From the NCBI GenBank assembly GCA_002471015.1, contig DKPB01000022.1:934-16532 (forward strand): DNA of 15,599 nt. Direction: 5' to 3'. This document shows, piece after piece, positions 1-9,200 of this stretch (its first letter is position 1; the number at the start of each line of letters is the position of its first letter). Origin of the DNA: Stenotrophomonas sp. UBA7346 (GTDB lineage Bacteria; Pseudomonadota; Gammaproteobacteria; Xanthomonadales; Xanthomonadaceae). Under the pieces are notes generated by a model, which worked only from the letters and a program-made list of their open reading frames with translations, made no database searches and was not told the DNA's origin. Both the position numbers and the translations under genes were made by a program.

Positions 1-1
1 T

Positions 2-660
2 GACGTGATCACCTACACCTTTGCCGTCAGCAACACCGGTTCGGTGGCACTGAACAATGTGGTGGTCAGCGATGCCAAGCTGCCCACGCTGGTGTGTGTC
101 GTGGCCAGTTTGCCGGTGGGTGCCAGCAATGTGGCCTGCGCCCCGCGCAACAACACCTATGTAATCACTGCCGCGGACGAGGCCGTGGGCAAGGTGATCA
201 ACGTGGCGACGGCATCGGCCGTGCCACCGGGTGCGATCGTGCCGCCAACCGCGGTATCGCCGCCGGTGGAAACGCCGGCGCCGGTTGCACCGGTGAGCGG
301 CTTCAGCCTGGTCAAGCAGGCGAGCGTTGCCGATACCAATGGTGATGGCATCACCGGTGATGCCGGCGACCTGATCACCTACACCTTCCTGGTCAGCAAC
401 ACCGGTACGGTGCAGCTGCGTGATGTGGTGGTCAGCGATGCCAAGCTTCCGGATCTCGTCTGCGTTGTGCCCACCCTGCCGGTGGGCGCCAGCAACGTGG
501 CCTGTGCGGCCAACAACAACACCTACCGCATCACCGAACAGGACGCCGAGGCGCAGGAGGTGGTCAATACCGCCACCGCCACCGCAACTCCGCCAGGCAG
601 CATCACGCCGCCGCAGGCGCAGGCGACGGTGACCACGCCGGTACTGGCGACACCGCCGGG
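2..660 (+). repeat. 122-residue (366-bp) tandem DUF11 repeats within the coding region
   Basis: The stretch beginning at position 2 recurs at 368 with few base differences over its first 80 or so bases, including a shared block ending GTGGTGGTCAGCGATGCC. The period is 366 bp, an exact multiple of three, so unit gain or loss would keep the frame. The left edge cuts into a unit, so more copies may lie upstream. Confidence 0.8.
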
Positions 661-2377
661 TCAGTTGCGACTGAGCAAGACCGCCGGCAAGTCGTCGGTC
701 AACATCGGTGACCTGGTGCGATACACGATCCGGGCCGACAACACCGGTGAAGTACCGGTGCGGGCCGCCACGCTGGTGGACACGCTGCCGGTCGGCTTCA
801 GCTATGTGGATGGTTCCCTGGTCGTCAGTGACGACGACAACACCGGCAGCATCGTGGGTATCAGCCCGCTGCGTATCGGTGGGCTGGATATCGCGGCTGG
901 TGGGCACGCCACGGTGACCTACTTCCTGCGCGTTGGTGCTGGCACCGGCAAGGGGGTGCATACCAACCGTGTCGTGGCACTGGACGCAACGGGTAGCGCC
1001 ATCTCCAATCAGGCCTCGGCCGATGTGGAACTGGCAGGTGACCCGCTGCTGGATGACAGTCTGGTTCTGGGCACCGTGTTCGACGACCGCAATGCAGATG
1101 GCTGGCAGGCGTCGGCCACTGCGCTTGGCGTGCACATCCAGGGCGGCTTTGCTGCTTCGGCTTACGTCGCCAACTCGACCACGATTGACCGTGGCGCGGG
1201 TCCGCAACCCTTGGCCGACCACAGTTCGCCGATGCTGCATGGTGTCGACGTGGGCAGGATCGCGGGTCGCCAATCCGAGGCAGACCCGGTACAGCGCAAC
1301 CAGGTGGTGATCCGCCAGCGTTTGACGGCTGCCGACTTCACCGATGATCTGGTGCTGACCACACGCAATGGCAGCACGCTGCGGATGCGTGCCGATGGCA
1401 CCACCACGGTGGAACAAAGCGGTGACGTTGCCCGCGGCATGAGCGCCGAGGCCCTGCAGGTGGAGCGCAGGTATGGCCAGGATGCGGAAGGCTTGACCGT
1501 GGACTACATCATCCGCAACAACGGCATTGATGAGCGCGGCATCCCGGGCGTACGCGTGGCGTCGGTGGAAGGCCTGTTGATGGAGACGGACTCATGGGGT
1601 CGCTATCACCTTGAAGGTGTGGATGGCGGTGCATGGACCCGTGGTCGCAACTTCATCCTCAAGGTGGATCCGGCAACGTTGCCACAGGGGGCGACCTTCA
1701 CGACCGAGAACCCGCGCGTGCGCAGGGTTACCCCGGGTGTGCCGGTGCGCTTCGACTTTGGTGTGAAGATGCCGGCCGGCGAGATCGGCGGTGGTCAGCA
1801 GCTGGCAACGGTCGAGCTGGGTGAAGTGCTGTTTGCGCCGGAAAGTTCGCAGATTCCGGACGAGCACCGTCCTGCGCTGGAGGCCATCGTTGGCAAGATC
1901 CGCAACTACAACGGCGGCACCCTGACCATTGCCGCCGAAGCGGATGCAGAGGCGTTGGCGTTGGCGCGCGGCTATGCGGTGCGTGAGCACCTGCAGGCCC
2001 AGCTGGCACCGGACCTGCTGGAACGTACCCAGGTGCAGGTGCTGACCCAGGTGGGTGAGCCGTTGCTGCAGCTGGACAGCGCAGAGGTACTGGGCAACGT
2101 CCTGTTCGATACCGATCGCGCCACGATCAAGCCGCAGTACCGCAGCGTGTTGTCGGCCATCGCCGAGTCGCTGGAAATGCGCGGTGGCGGTGTGGTGGCG
2201 ATCGTCGGCCGTGCCGACCTGCGTGGCGGCAGCGGCTACAACCTCGCGCTTGGTCTGCGCCGTGCCAAGGCAGTGTACGAACAGATCGCCGCCGCGCTGA
2301 GCACCGAGGTACGGGCCAAGGTACGTGTGGAAATTATCGATAACCCCGATGCCGATACCGGCATGGGCAAGCTCTGA
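2..2377 (+). CDS. DUF11-repeat surface protein with C-terminal OmpA-like domains (5' end outside window)
   Basis: The frame is open to the left edge, so the N-terminus is missing; residues are counted from the GTG at position 5. Residues 1-218 are two near-identical DUF11-like repeats (ITYTF-VSNTG...VVVSDAKLP...LPVGASNVAC) with a 122-residue period. A divergent third repeat covers about 219-345. GTVFDDRNADGWQ (about 357-369) resembles the start of an SdrD/Cna-B domain, and its second half (GIPGVRV...TDSWGRYHL) follows only at about 512-537. The C-terminus has two OmpA-like units. The one at about 604-690 is degenerate. The one at about 693-790 keeps FDTDRATIKP, GRAD (D738) and LRRA (R753), the positions that bind diaminopimelate in OmpA-type peptidoglycan anchors. 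Inference: an exported, wall-anchored, surface or periplasmic repeat protein. It shares an operon with the outer-membrane barrel gene 9 bp downstream. The exact function is unknown; an adhesin or a barrel partner is possible. Confidence 0.85.
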   Translation, partial: DVITYTFAVSNTGSVALNNVVVSDAKLPTLVCVVASLPVGASNVACAPRNNTYVITAADEAVGKVINVATASAVPPGAIVPPTAVSPPVETPAPVAPVSGFSLVKQASVADTNGDGITGDAGDLITYTFLVSNTGTVQLRDVVVSDAKLPDLVCVVPTLPVGASNVACAANNNTYRITEQDAEAQEVVNTATATATPPGSITPPQAQATVTTPVLATPPGQLRLSKTAGKSSVNIGDLVRYTIRADNTGEVPVRAATLVDTLPVGFSYVDGSLVVSDDDNTGSIVGISPLRIGGLDIAAGGHATVTYFLRVGAGTGKGVHTNRVVALDATGSAISNQASADVELAGDPLLDDSLVLGTVFDDRNADGWQASATALGVHIQGGFAASAYVANSTTIDRGAGPQPLADHSSPMLHGVDVGRIAGRQSEADPVQRNQVVIRQRLTAADFTDDLVLTTRNGSTLRMRADGTTTVEQSGDVARGMSAEALQVERRYGQDAEGLTVDYIIRNNGIDERGIPGVRVASVEGLLMETDSWGRYHLEGVDGGAWTRGRNFILKVDPATLPQGATFTTENPRVRRVTPGVPVRFDFGVKMPAGEIGGGQQLATVELGEVLFAPESSQIPDEHRPALEAIVGKIRNYNGGTLTIAAEADAEALALARGYAVREHLQAQLAPDLLERTQVQVLTQVGEPLLQLDSAEVLGNVLFDTDRATIKPQYRSVLSAIAESLEMRGGGVVAIVGRADLRGGSGYNLALGLRRAKAVYEQIAAALSTEVRAKVRVEIIDNPDADTGMGKL

Positions 2378-2386
2378 GGACCGGCC

Positions 2387-5300
2387 ATGAAGCTGACAAT
2401 GAAACTTCTGGATCTGGCCATCATCAGCCTGCTCTCGATGACGGCGGCGCCGTCGCTGGCCCAGTCGGTGGTGGCACCGGCCGCGGAAGGTGACGGTGAT
2501 GCCAAGACCGAATGTGGCGGGGACACCTGCAGCAATGACAAGGGTCTGTTGTTCCGGGTGCATACCCGCGGTGCAGAGCACCCCGTGGTGGCCGGCAGCG
2601 GCACGCAACAGCTGAGCGAGAACCGCCGTGTCGACGTGTTGGCGGCACCGCGGCAGCCTGGCAGGGCGAAGGTCAGTGGAACGTTCTCGGTGGACCTGCC
2701 CAACGGTGGCGTGGTGTGGGTGACAGAGGACCCGACGCTGGGCCAGGCCTTGCTCAACGTGCAGACCTCACAGACAGCCCCGTTCTTCGAGGGACGCATC
2801 ACCGCGCCCGTGCAGTTCCAGGCTTACAGCAACTACGCGGCTTTCATGCAACGCATGGAAGTGCTGGTGTATCGCGGCACGGACAGTGACCGCGTTGCTC
2901 CGTTGGCCACCATTCCGGTGGAAGTAGCCAACATGGGCACCGCCAACTGGGATGGCGCCCTGCCCGCGGGCCTGAACCTGCGCGCCGGGGACACGCTGGT
3001 CTATATCGCCCGCGCCTACGGTGCCGATGGCCAGTTCGACGAAACCAATGCGCAGAGCATCCAGCTGCAGACGCCTGAGGACTATGCGCGCAACCTGCAG
3101 GCGACGCGTGAAAGCCAGGAGCGCAAGACCGGCGTGGGGACCTCGCTTGAACAGGCGCAGGCCACGCAGTTGCGCGATGCGATCTACGGCAGCAATGCAC
3201 TGCGTCTGCAGAACATCCCGATCTATGGCTCGCGGGTGCGTATCCATGGGCGCGATATACCTGCCAACGCGCAGCTGACGATCAACGGCGAAACGTTCCC
3301 GGTGGACATGGAGCGCAAGTTCGTCGCCGAGTTCCTGCAGCCAATCGGACATCACGCGTTTGCGCTGGGCGTGGCGGTACCCAATGCCGCCCCCATCCAG
3401 CGTACGCTGGATGTGGATGTCACCGGTGCGCATCGCTTCCTCGTGGCAATGGCCGATGTCACGCTGTCGAAGAACAGCGTGGGCAGCAGCGTGACCCCGG
3501 GCGCGCAGGATGGGAGCGACAAGGATGGCTTCATCAGTGATGGCCGCCTGGCGTTCTATCTGAAGCAGAAGTTCAAGGGCAAGTACCTGTTGACGGCCCA
3601 GGCAGATACGCAGGACCGGGAGATCAAGCACCTGTTCAACGGGTTCCTTGATGCTGACCCCCAGGACGTGTTCCGCCGTCTTGATCCGGACATGTACTAC
3701 CCGACCTATGGCGACGATTCGACCACGGTACGTGACGTTGACACCCAGGGTCGGCTGTATGTCCGTGCGGATTGGGACCAGAACCAGGCGTTGTGGGGAA
3801 ATTTCTCCACTGGCTTCAATGGCACCGAGTACGGCCAGTACAACCGTTCGCTGTATGGCGCAGCACTGAGCTGGCGTGCGCGTCGTGCCACCGAACTGGG
3901 TGACGCCGGCAGTACGCTCAAGCTGTTTGCGTCGCAGGCGCAGTCGGCGGCTGGACACAGTGAATTCCTGGGCACCGGCGGCAGCCTGTACTACCTGCGG
4001 CAGACGGACGTACTGCCGGGCTCGGACTATGTGACCCTGGACGTGCGCGATCCCAAGACCGGGCGCACACTGGCCAGCACGCAGCTCCAGCGTGGTGCTG
4101 ACTACGAGATCGACGAACTGCAGGGCCGGATCATCCTCACCCGGCCGTTGGCACAGATCACCCGCGAGAACCTGCCGTCCATCACCCGCGACACCCCGCT
4201 CGATGGCTACGAACAGCTGTTGAAGGTGGACTACGAGTACATTCCAGCCGGTTTCGACACGGATGACACCAGTATCGGCCTGCGCGGCAAGCACTGGTTT
4301 GGCAACCACGTCGCGGTGGGTGGCACCTATGTCGATGAGGCACGTGCAGGTGACGATTACACGCTGACCGGCGTGGACGTGACGGTGCAGGTCGGTCGCG
4401 GTACCTACGTGAAGTTCGAGCAGTCACACAGCGAGTCCGTGGCCGCTCCGATCTTCTACTCGGACAACGGTGGTTTCAGCTTCATCGAGAAGCGCCCGTC
4501 GGCGACGGCGCGCAGCGGTGATGCGCGCGCGGTGGAAGCACGTGCCAATTTCCAGGAGCTGGGCTGGACCCGTAGCGATTGGAATGTGGGCGGCTGGTGG
4601 CGGGATGTGGAGCCCGGCTTCTCCATCACCCATTCCACCACCGCCGGGGCCGCCATCCGTGAGTATGGTGCCGAGTTCCAGGGTTACCTGAGCCAGAACT
4701 TCAGCCTGTACGGGCAGTACAGCCATGCGGACCGTGATGGTGCGGTGCTTGAACAGCAGCAGCTGACGGCCGATTGGCGCCCGGATGATCGCAACCAGTG
4801 GATCGCCGAGCTGCGTCGCAACAGCGAGCAGCGCGGTTCGGAAACGGTGGAGCCGGTACTTGCGGCCTTGAGCTATACGCGCAAGGTCACCAGCCTGCTG
4901 GAGATCTACGGCATCGCCCAGTACACGGTGGACGACGATCACGGCCGCTATGCGGACAATGATCTGTACACCGTGGGCAGCAAATACCAGTTTGGTAACC
5001 GCTCCAGCGTGGGTGCTGCCTACAGCGACGGCAGCCGTGGCCATGCCACCGAGGTCAATGCCGAGTACTGGCTGGCCGAAGACCACAGCATCTACGGCAA
5101 CTACCGTTACAGTACCGACAGCACGGAAGCCGACCCGCTGTTCAACAACAAGCAGGCAGCGGGTTGGACCGTGGGCCAACGTTGGCGCCTGTCCAACCAG
5201 GTCAACGTCTACAACGAAAGCCAGTACTTGAAAGACCCGGGTTATGACGCTGCCGGCCTGGCGCATACCTTCGGCATGGATTTCTATCCAGGGGAAGGTT

Positions 5301-6076
5301 GGCGGCTGGGGTTCACGCTGCAGGAAGGTGAGCTTGATACCAGCAATGGTGGTGTGACCCGCCGTGCCTACAGTGTCAACGGTGGCCGCACCGACGAGCG
5401 CACGGATTGGTCGAGCAAGCTGGAGTACCGCCGCGACAGCGGTGCCGAACGGCGTGAACAGTGGGTCACCACCAACCGCCTGTTCTACAAGGTCAATGAG
5501 GACTGGCGCTTGGCCTTGCGTGCCAATTATGCGGATACATCCGACAGCCTGAACGCACAGGACGGCGCTCGTCTGGCCGAGGTCAACGCCGGGTTTGCCT
5601 ACCGCCCGCATGACAGTTCCCGCTGGGCGGCATTTGGCAAGTACACCTATCTGTATGACCTTGCGTCACCCGGCCAGGTGGAGGGTGCTTCCGATGACCA
5701 GCGCTCGCATGTGCTGTCGTTCGAAGGCATCTGGCAGCTGGCACCGCGCTGGGAGATGGCTGGAAAGCTGGCCTCGCGTCGCGGCGACTACCGTATGGGA
5801 CGTGGCGAAGGGGCCTGGCTGGACAGCCGCGCCGATTTCGCCGCCACACAGCTGCGCTACCATTTGATCGCGAAGTGGGACGGACTGGCCGAGTACCGTG
5901 TGCTGGACGTCAAGGATGGCGGCCGCAAGCAGGGTTGGCTGGTGGGCGTGGACCGCCAGGTCGGGCGCAACTTCAAGCTGGGTGTCGGTTACAACTTCAC
6001 TGACTTCAGTGATGACCTGACCCACCTGAGGCTCGATAACAAAGGCTGGTTCATCAATATGACCGGCTATTACTGA
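2387..6076 (+). CDS. Large outer-membrane beta-barrel protein with N-terminal periplasmic domains
   Basis: 1229 residues. An N-terminal signal peptide (K2/K6, a hydrophobic stretch, then SLA|Q) predicts cleavage after A25. C43 and C48 may form a disulphide. Residues 50-375 look like soluble Ig/beta-sandwich modules, including a segment around 290-330 with the pattern 'I.GRDIPANAQLTINGE...V.FLQPIGHHAF'. From about 380 to the end the protein is amphipathic beta-strands rich in Tyr and Trp at strand ends, with short turns and long charged loops. It ends on a strand with terminal aromatic residues (WFINMTGYY), as expected for BAM-inserted barrels. No TonB box or plug is evident. ADYEIDELQGRIILTRPL (571-588) lies in a non-barrel insert. 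TGAGGA (2375-2380) overlaps the stop of the preceding gene and is a well-spaced ribosome binding site, so the two genes form an operon. Function not recognised; a translocator or porin-like partner of the DUF11 protein is inferred. Confidence 0.8.
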   Translation: MKLTMKLLDLAIISLLSMTAAPSLAQSVVAPAAEGDGDAKTECGGDTCSNDKGLLFRVHTRGAEHPVVAGSGTQQLSENRRVDVLAAPRQPGRAKVSGTFSVDLPNGGVVWVTEDPTLGQALLNVQTSQTAPFFEGRITAPVQFQAYSNYAAFMQRMEVLVYRGTDSDRVAPLATIPVEVANMGTANWDGALPAGLNLRAGDTLVYIARAYGADGQFDETNAQSIQLQTPEDYARNLQATRESQERKTGVGTSLEQAQATQLRDAIYGSNALRLQNIPIYGSRVRIHGRDIPANAQLTINGETFPVDMERKFVAEFLQPIGHHAFALGVAVPNAAPIQRTLDVDVTGAHRFLVAMADVTLSKNSVGSSVTPGAQDGSDKDGFISDGRLAFYLKQKFKGKYLLTAQADTQDREIKHLFNGFLDADPQDVFRRLDPDMYYPTYGDDSTTVRDVDTQGRLYVRADWDQNQALWGNFSTGFNGTEYGQYNRSLYGAALSWRARRATELGDAGSTLKLFASQAQSAAGHSEFLGTGGSLYYLRQTDVLPGSDYVTLDVRDPKTGRTLASTQLQRGADYEIDELQGRIILTRPLAQITRENLPSITRDTPLDGYEQLLKVDYEYIPAGFDTDDTSIGLRGKHWFGNHVAVGGTYVDEARAGDDYTLTGVDVTVQVGRGTYVKFEQSHSESVAAPIFYSDNGGFSFIEKRPSATARSGDARAVEARANFQELGWTRSDWNVGGWWRDVEPGFSITHSTTAGAAIREYGAEFQGYLSQNFSLYGQYSHADRDGAVLEQQQLTADWRPDDRNQWIAELRRNSEQRGSETVEPVLAALSYTRKVTSLLEIYGIAQYTVDDDHGRYADNDLYTVGSKYQFGNRSSVGAAYSDGSRGHATEVNAEYWLAEDHSIYGNYRYSTDSTEADPLFNNKQAAGWTVGQRWRLSNQVNVYNESQYLKDPGYDAAGLAHTFGMDFYPGEGWRLGFTLQEGELDTSNGGVTRRAYSVNGGRTDERTDWSSKLEYRRDSGAERREQWVTTNRLFYKVNEDWRLALRANYADTSDSLNAQDGARLAEVNAGFAYRPHDSSRWAAFGKYTYLYDLASPGQVEGASDDQRSHVLSFEGIWQLAPRWEMAGKLASRRGDYRMGRGEGAWLDSRADFAATQLRYHLIAKWDGLAEYRVLDVKDGGRKQGWLVGVDRQVGRNFKLGVGYNFTDFSDDLTHLRLDNKGWFINMTGYY

Positions 6077-6097
6077 GCACCATCGCCCGTACCAAGT

Positions 6098-6123
6098 GAA
6101 CGCCCCGGGAAACCGGGGCGTTC
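6098..6123 (+). terminator. GAAA-tetraloop hairpin terminator of the surface operon
   Basis: A perfect 11-bp inverted repeat (6098-6108 with 6113-6123, arm GAACGCCCCGG) encloses a GAAA loop, 21 bases past the stop of the barrel gene. The following TGCTGTTGG is only moderately T-rich. The stem is nearly symmetrical and could act in both directions, but no - strand gene ends here. Confidence 0.75.
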
Positions 6124-6213
6124 TGCTGTTGGCGAGGGTCGCCCTTGTTGGCTCGAGCGTAGCCGCCGAGAGAATGGCTACACTGGCCCGGCTAAGTCGC
6201 ACGGGAAACACCC

Positions 6214-9200
6214 TTGGTCTCCAGCTGGATCCTGCTCCTGGTCTCACTCGGCTATGCCGCGCTGCTGTTCGGCGTGGCGTGGTGGGGCGACCGTCGGCCG
6301 CTGTACCCGGACCGCCCCTGGCTGCGGCCGGTGGTCTACAGCCTGGCGCTGGCGGTCTATTGCTCGTCCTGGACCTTCTACGGCGCGGTCGGCTCGGCGG
6401 TGCGTTATGGCATCGGCTACCTGCCTATCTATCTTGGCCCGCTGCTGCTGCTGATCTTCGGCTGGCGCATCATCGAGCGGCTGGCGCTGATCGCCCGCAG
6501 CGAGAACGTGGTGTCCATCGCAGACTTCATCTCCTCGCGCTTCGGCCGCTCGCGGCGCTTGGCGGCATTGGTGGCGTTGATCGCGCTGATCGGCGTGGTG
6601 CCCTACCTGGCACTGCAGTACAAGGCCGTGGCGATGAGCCTGCAGGTGCTCAGCGGCGATGCCGCCGGCAAGGGCTTCCTTACTGATCCGGCGCTGTACG
6701 TGGCGTTGCTGATGGCCTTGTTCGCCATCCTGTTCGGCACCCGCCAGGTGGATGCCACCGACCACCATTACGGCATGATGCTGGCCATCGCCGTGGAGTC
6801 GATGATCAAGCTGGTGGCGATGGTGGCGGTAGGCGTGTTTGCCTATATCTGGCTCACCGACCGCGGCGAATCGGTGGTGGCCTCGGCGCGCACCCTGTTC
6901 GAGGGCATGCCGCCTGTGGGCTTTGTCTCGCAGACCCTGCTCAGCTTCCTGGCGCTGATCTGCCTGCCACGCCAGTTCCACGTGGCGGTGGTGGAATGCG
7001 GCAATGCCGGTGACGTGCGCCGCGCCCGCTGGATGTTTGGCGGCTACCTGATCCTGATCTCGCTGATGATCGTGCCCATCGCCACTGCTGGCGCGGCGAT
7101 GTTCGGTACCGGGCTGGCGTCGGATGACACCCTGGTGCTGGCGCTGCCGATGGCAGGTGGCAGCACCGCACTGGCGCTGGTGGCCTATGTGGGCGGCTTC
7201 TCCGCCGCCACCGGCATGGTCATCGTGTCTTCGATTGCGCTGGCCACGATGATCAGCAACGACCTGGTGATGCCGCTGCTGCTGCGCCGCAGTGGCGACC
7301 ACCGCGAAGCGGCCAATGTCGCTTCGCGGGTGCTGTGGATCCGCCGTCTGGCGATCCTGCTGCTGGCGCTGGTGGCTTACGGTTACTACCGCGGCAGCAA
7401 CAACGACACCATGTTGGCCGCCTACGGCCTGATGGCCTTCGCCGCCGTGGCGCAGTTCGCGCCCGGCCTGCTGGGCGGCCTGTACTGGCGCGGTGCCAGC
7501 CGGCGCGGCGTGGAAACCGGCATGGTGGTCGGCTTCCTGGTCTGGGCCTATACCCTGCTGGTGCCGGCGCTGAGCCACGGTGGCTGGCTGGATGCAACGC
7601 TGTTGGCCCACGGCCCGTTCGGCATTGGCTGGTTGCGGCCCCAGCAACTGTTCGGCATCACCGGTTGGGATCCGCTTACCCACGGCACCTTCTGGTCGCT
7701 GCTGCTCAATACCGTGACCATGCTGCTGGTGTCGGTGCGCTCGCGCCCGGACGTGGCCGAGCGGTTGCGCGCGGCACCGTTTCTGGACCCTTACGCCAAG
7801 CGCCCAGTGGTGGCCGGTGACTGGCCGGCCCACGTCAAGGTGCGCGACCTGCTGGCGCTGGCCACCCGCGTGATTGGCGACAACCGCGCCCGTCGTGCGT
7901 TTGGCGAGCAGGCACAACTGTTGGACCGCGAGTTCCAGCCGGCCGCTGCGGCTGACCGCATCTGGGTGCAGTTCACCGAACGCCTGTTGGCTGCGTCCAT
8001 CGGTGCGGCGTCGGCGCGCCTGTTGCTGACCAGCCTGCTGCGTGGTTCGGGCATGGACCTGGGCGAAGTGGTGGCGGTGCTGGACGAAGCCGGCCAGGAA
8101 CTGCGCTTCAACCGCGAGATCCTGTCCACCACACTGGAAAACATCAGCGCCGGCGTCAGCGTGGTGGATCCGGAAATGCGCCTGACCGCATGGAACCGGC
8201 GCTACCAGCAGATGTTCGGTTACCCGGACGGCATGCTCTACGTCGGTCGTCCGGTTGCCGACCTGATCCGCTATAACGCCGAACGCGGTGAGCTGGGCTC
8301 GGGTGACATCGAAGTGCAGATCAACCGCCGCATCGGCTATATGCGCGCCGGTTCACCGCATGTGTTCGAGCGCACCGGTGCCGACGGCAAGGTGATCGAG
8401 CTGCGCGGGCAGGCGCTGCCCGGTGGTGGTTACGTCACCAGCTACAACGACATCACCGATTTCAAGAACGTCGAGCAGGCGCTGCTGGAAGCCAACGAAA
8501 CGCTGGAGCAGCGTGTCACCGAGCGCTCGCAGGCTGCCGAAGCGGCGCAGCAATCGAAGACGCGCTTCCTGGCCGCGATCAGTCACGACGTGCTGCAGCC
8601 GTTGAACGCGGCACGCCTGTTTGCATCGGCGTTGCGCGACAGCCTGCCGGAGACCGACGAGCAGCGGCATCTGGCCGAGCGCGTCGATGCCTCGTTGCGT
8701 GCGGCCGAAGAGCTGCTGGACGGCCTGCTGGATGTGTCGCGGCTGGATGCCGGCGGCCTGCGCCCGACCATCACCGATTTCGACGCCAGCGTGCTGGTAC
8801 GTGAACTGGCCGCGCAGTACACCCCGGTCGCGGCCGGCCGTGGCCTGCGTCTGCATGTGTTCGCACGCAGCGCCTGGGTACGCAGTGATCGTCGGCTGCT
8901 GCGGCGCGTACTGCAGAACTTCATGGCCAATGCACTGCGCTACACCCGCAATGGGCGCATCGTGCTGGCCTTGCGCGTGCGCGGTGAGCAGGTGGAGCTG
9001 CAGGTATGGGATACCGGCCCCGGTATTCCCGAGCACCACATGCAACAGATCTTCAACGAGTTCCATCGCTACCAGCAGCCCTTCGACTGGGGCGAGCAGG
9101 GCCTGGGCCTGGGCTTGTCGATCTGCCAGCGCATCTCGCGCCTGCTCGATCACGGCCTGAACGCACGCAGCCAGCCCGGCCACGGCAGCATGTTCTCCAT

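Noticed and set aside
1592..2608. 338-residue open frame on the - strand
   Set aside because: Antisense across the junction of two well-supported + strand genes; His/Arg/Gln-rich shadow composition.
2387..6076. TonB-dependent receptor
   Set aside because: Barrel C-terminus fits, but no TonB box or plug domain is visible and the N-terminal region looks like Ig-type modules.
6124..6213. Promoter for the sensor kinase gene
   Set aside because: TACACT (6178-6183) resembles a -10 box, but no acceptable -35 sequence lies at 16-18 bases; not strong enough to annotate.
6244..7917. 557-residue open frame on the - strand
   Set aside because: Antisense to the symporter domain of the kinase; composition rich in His, Gln and Arg typical of a high-GC shadow frame.
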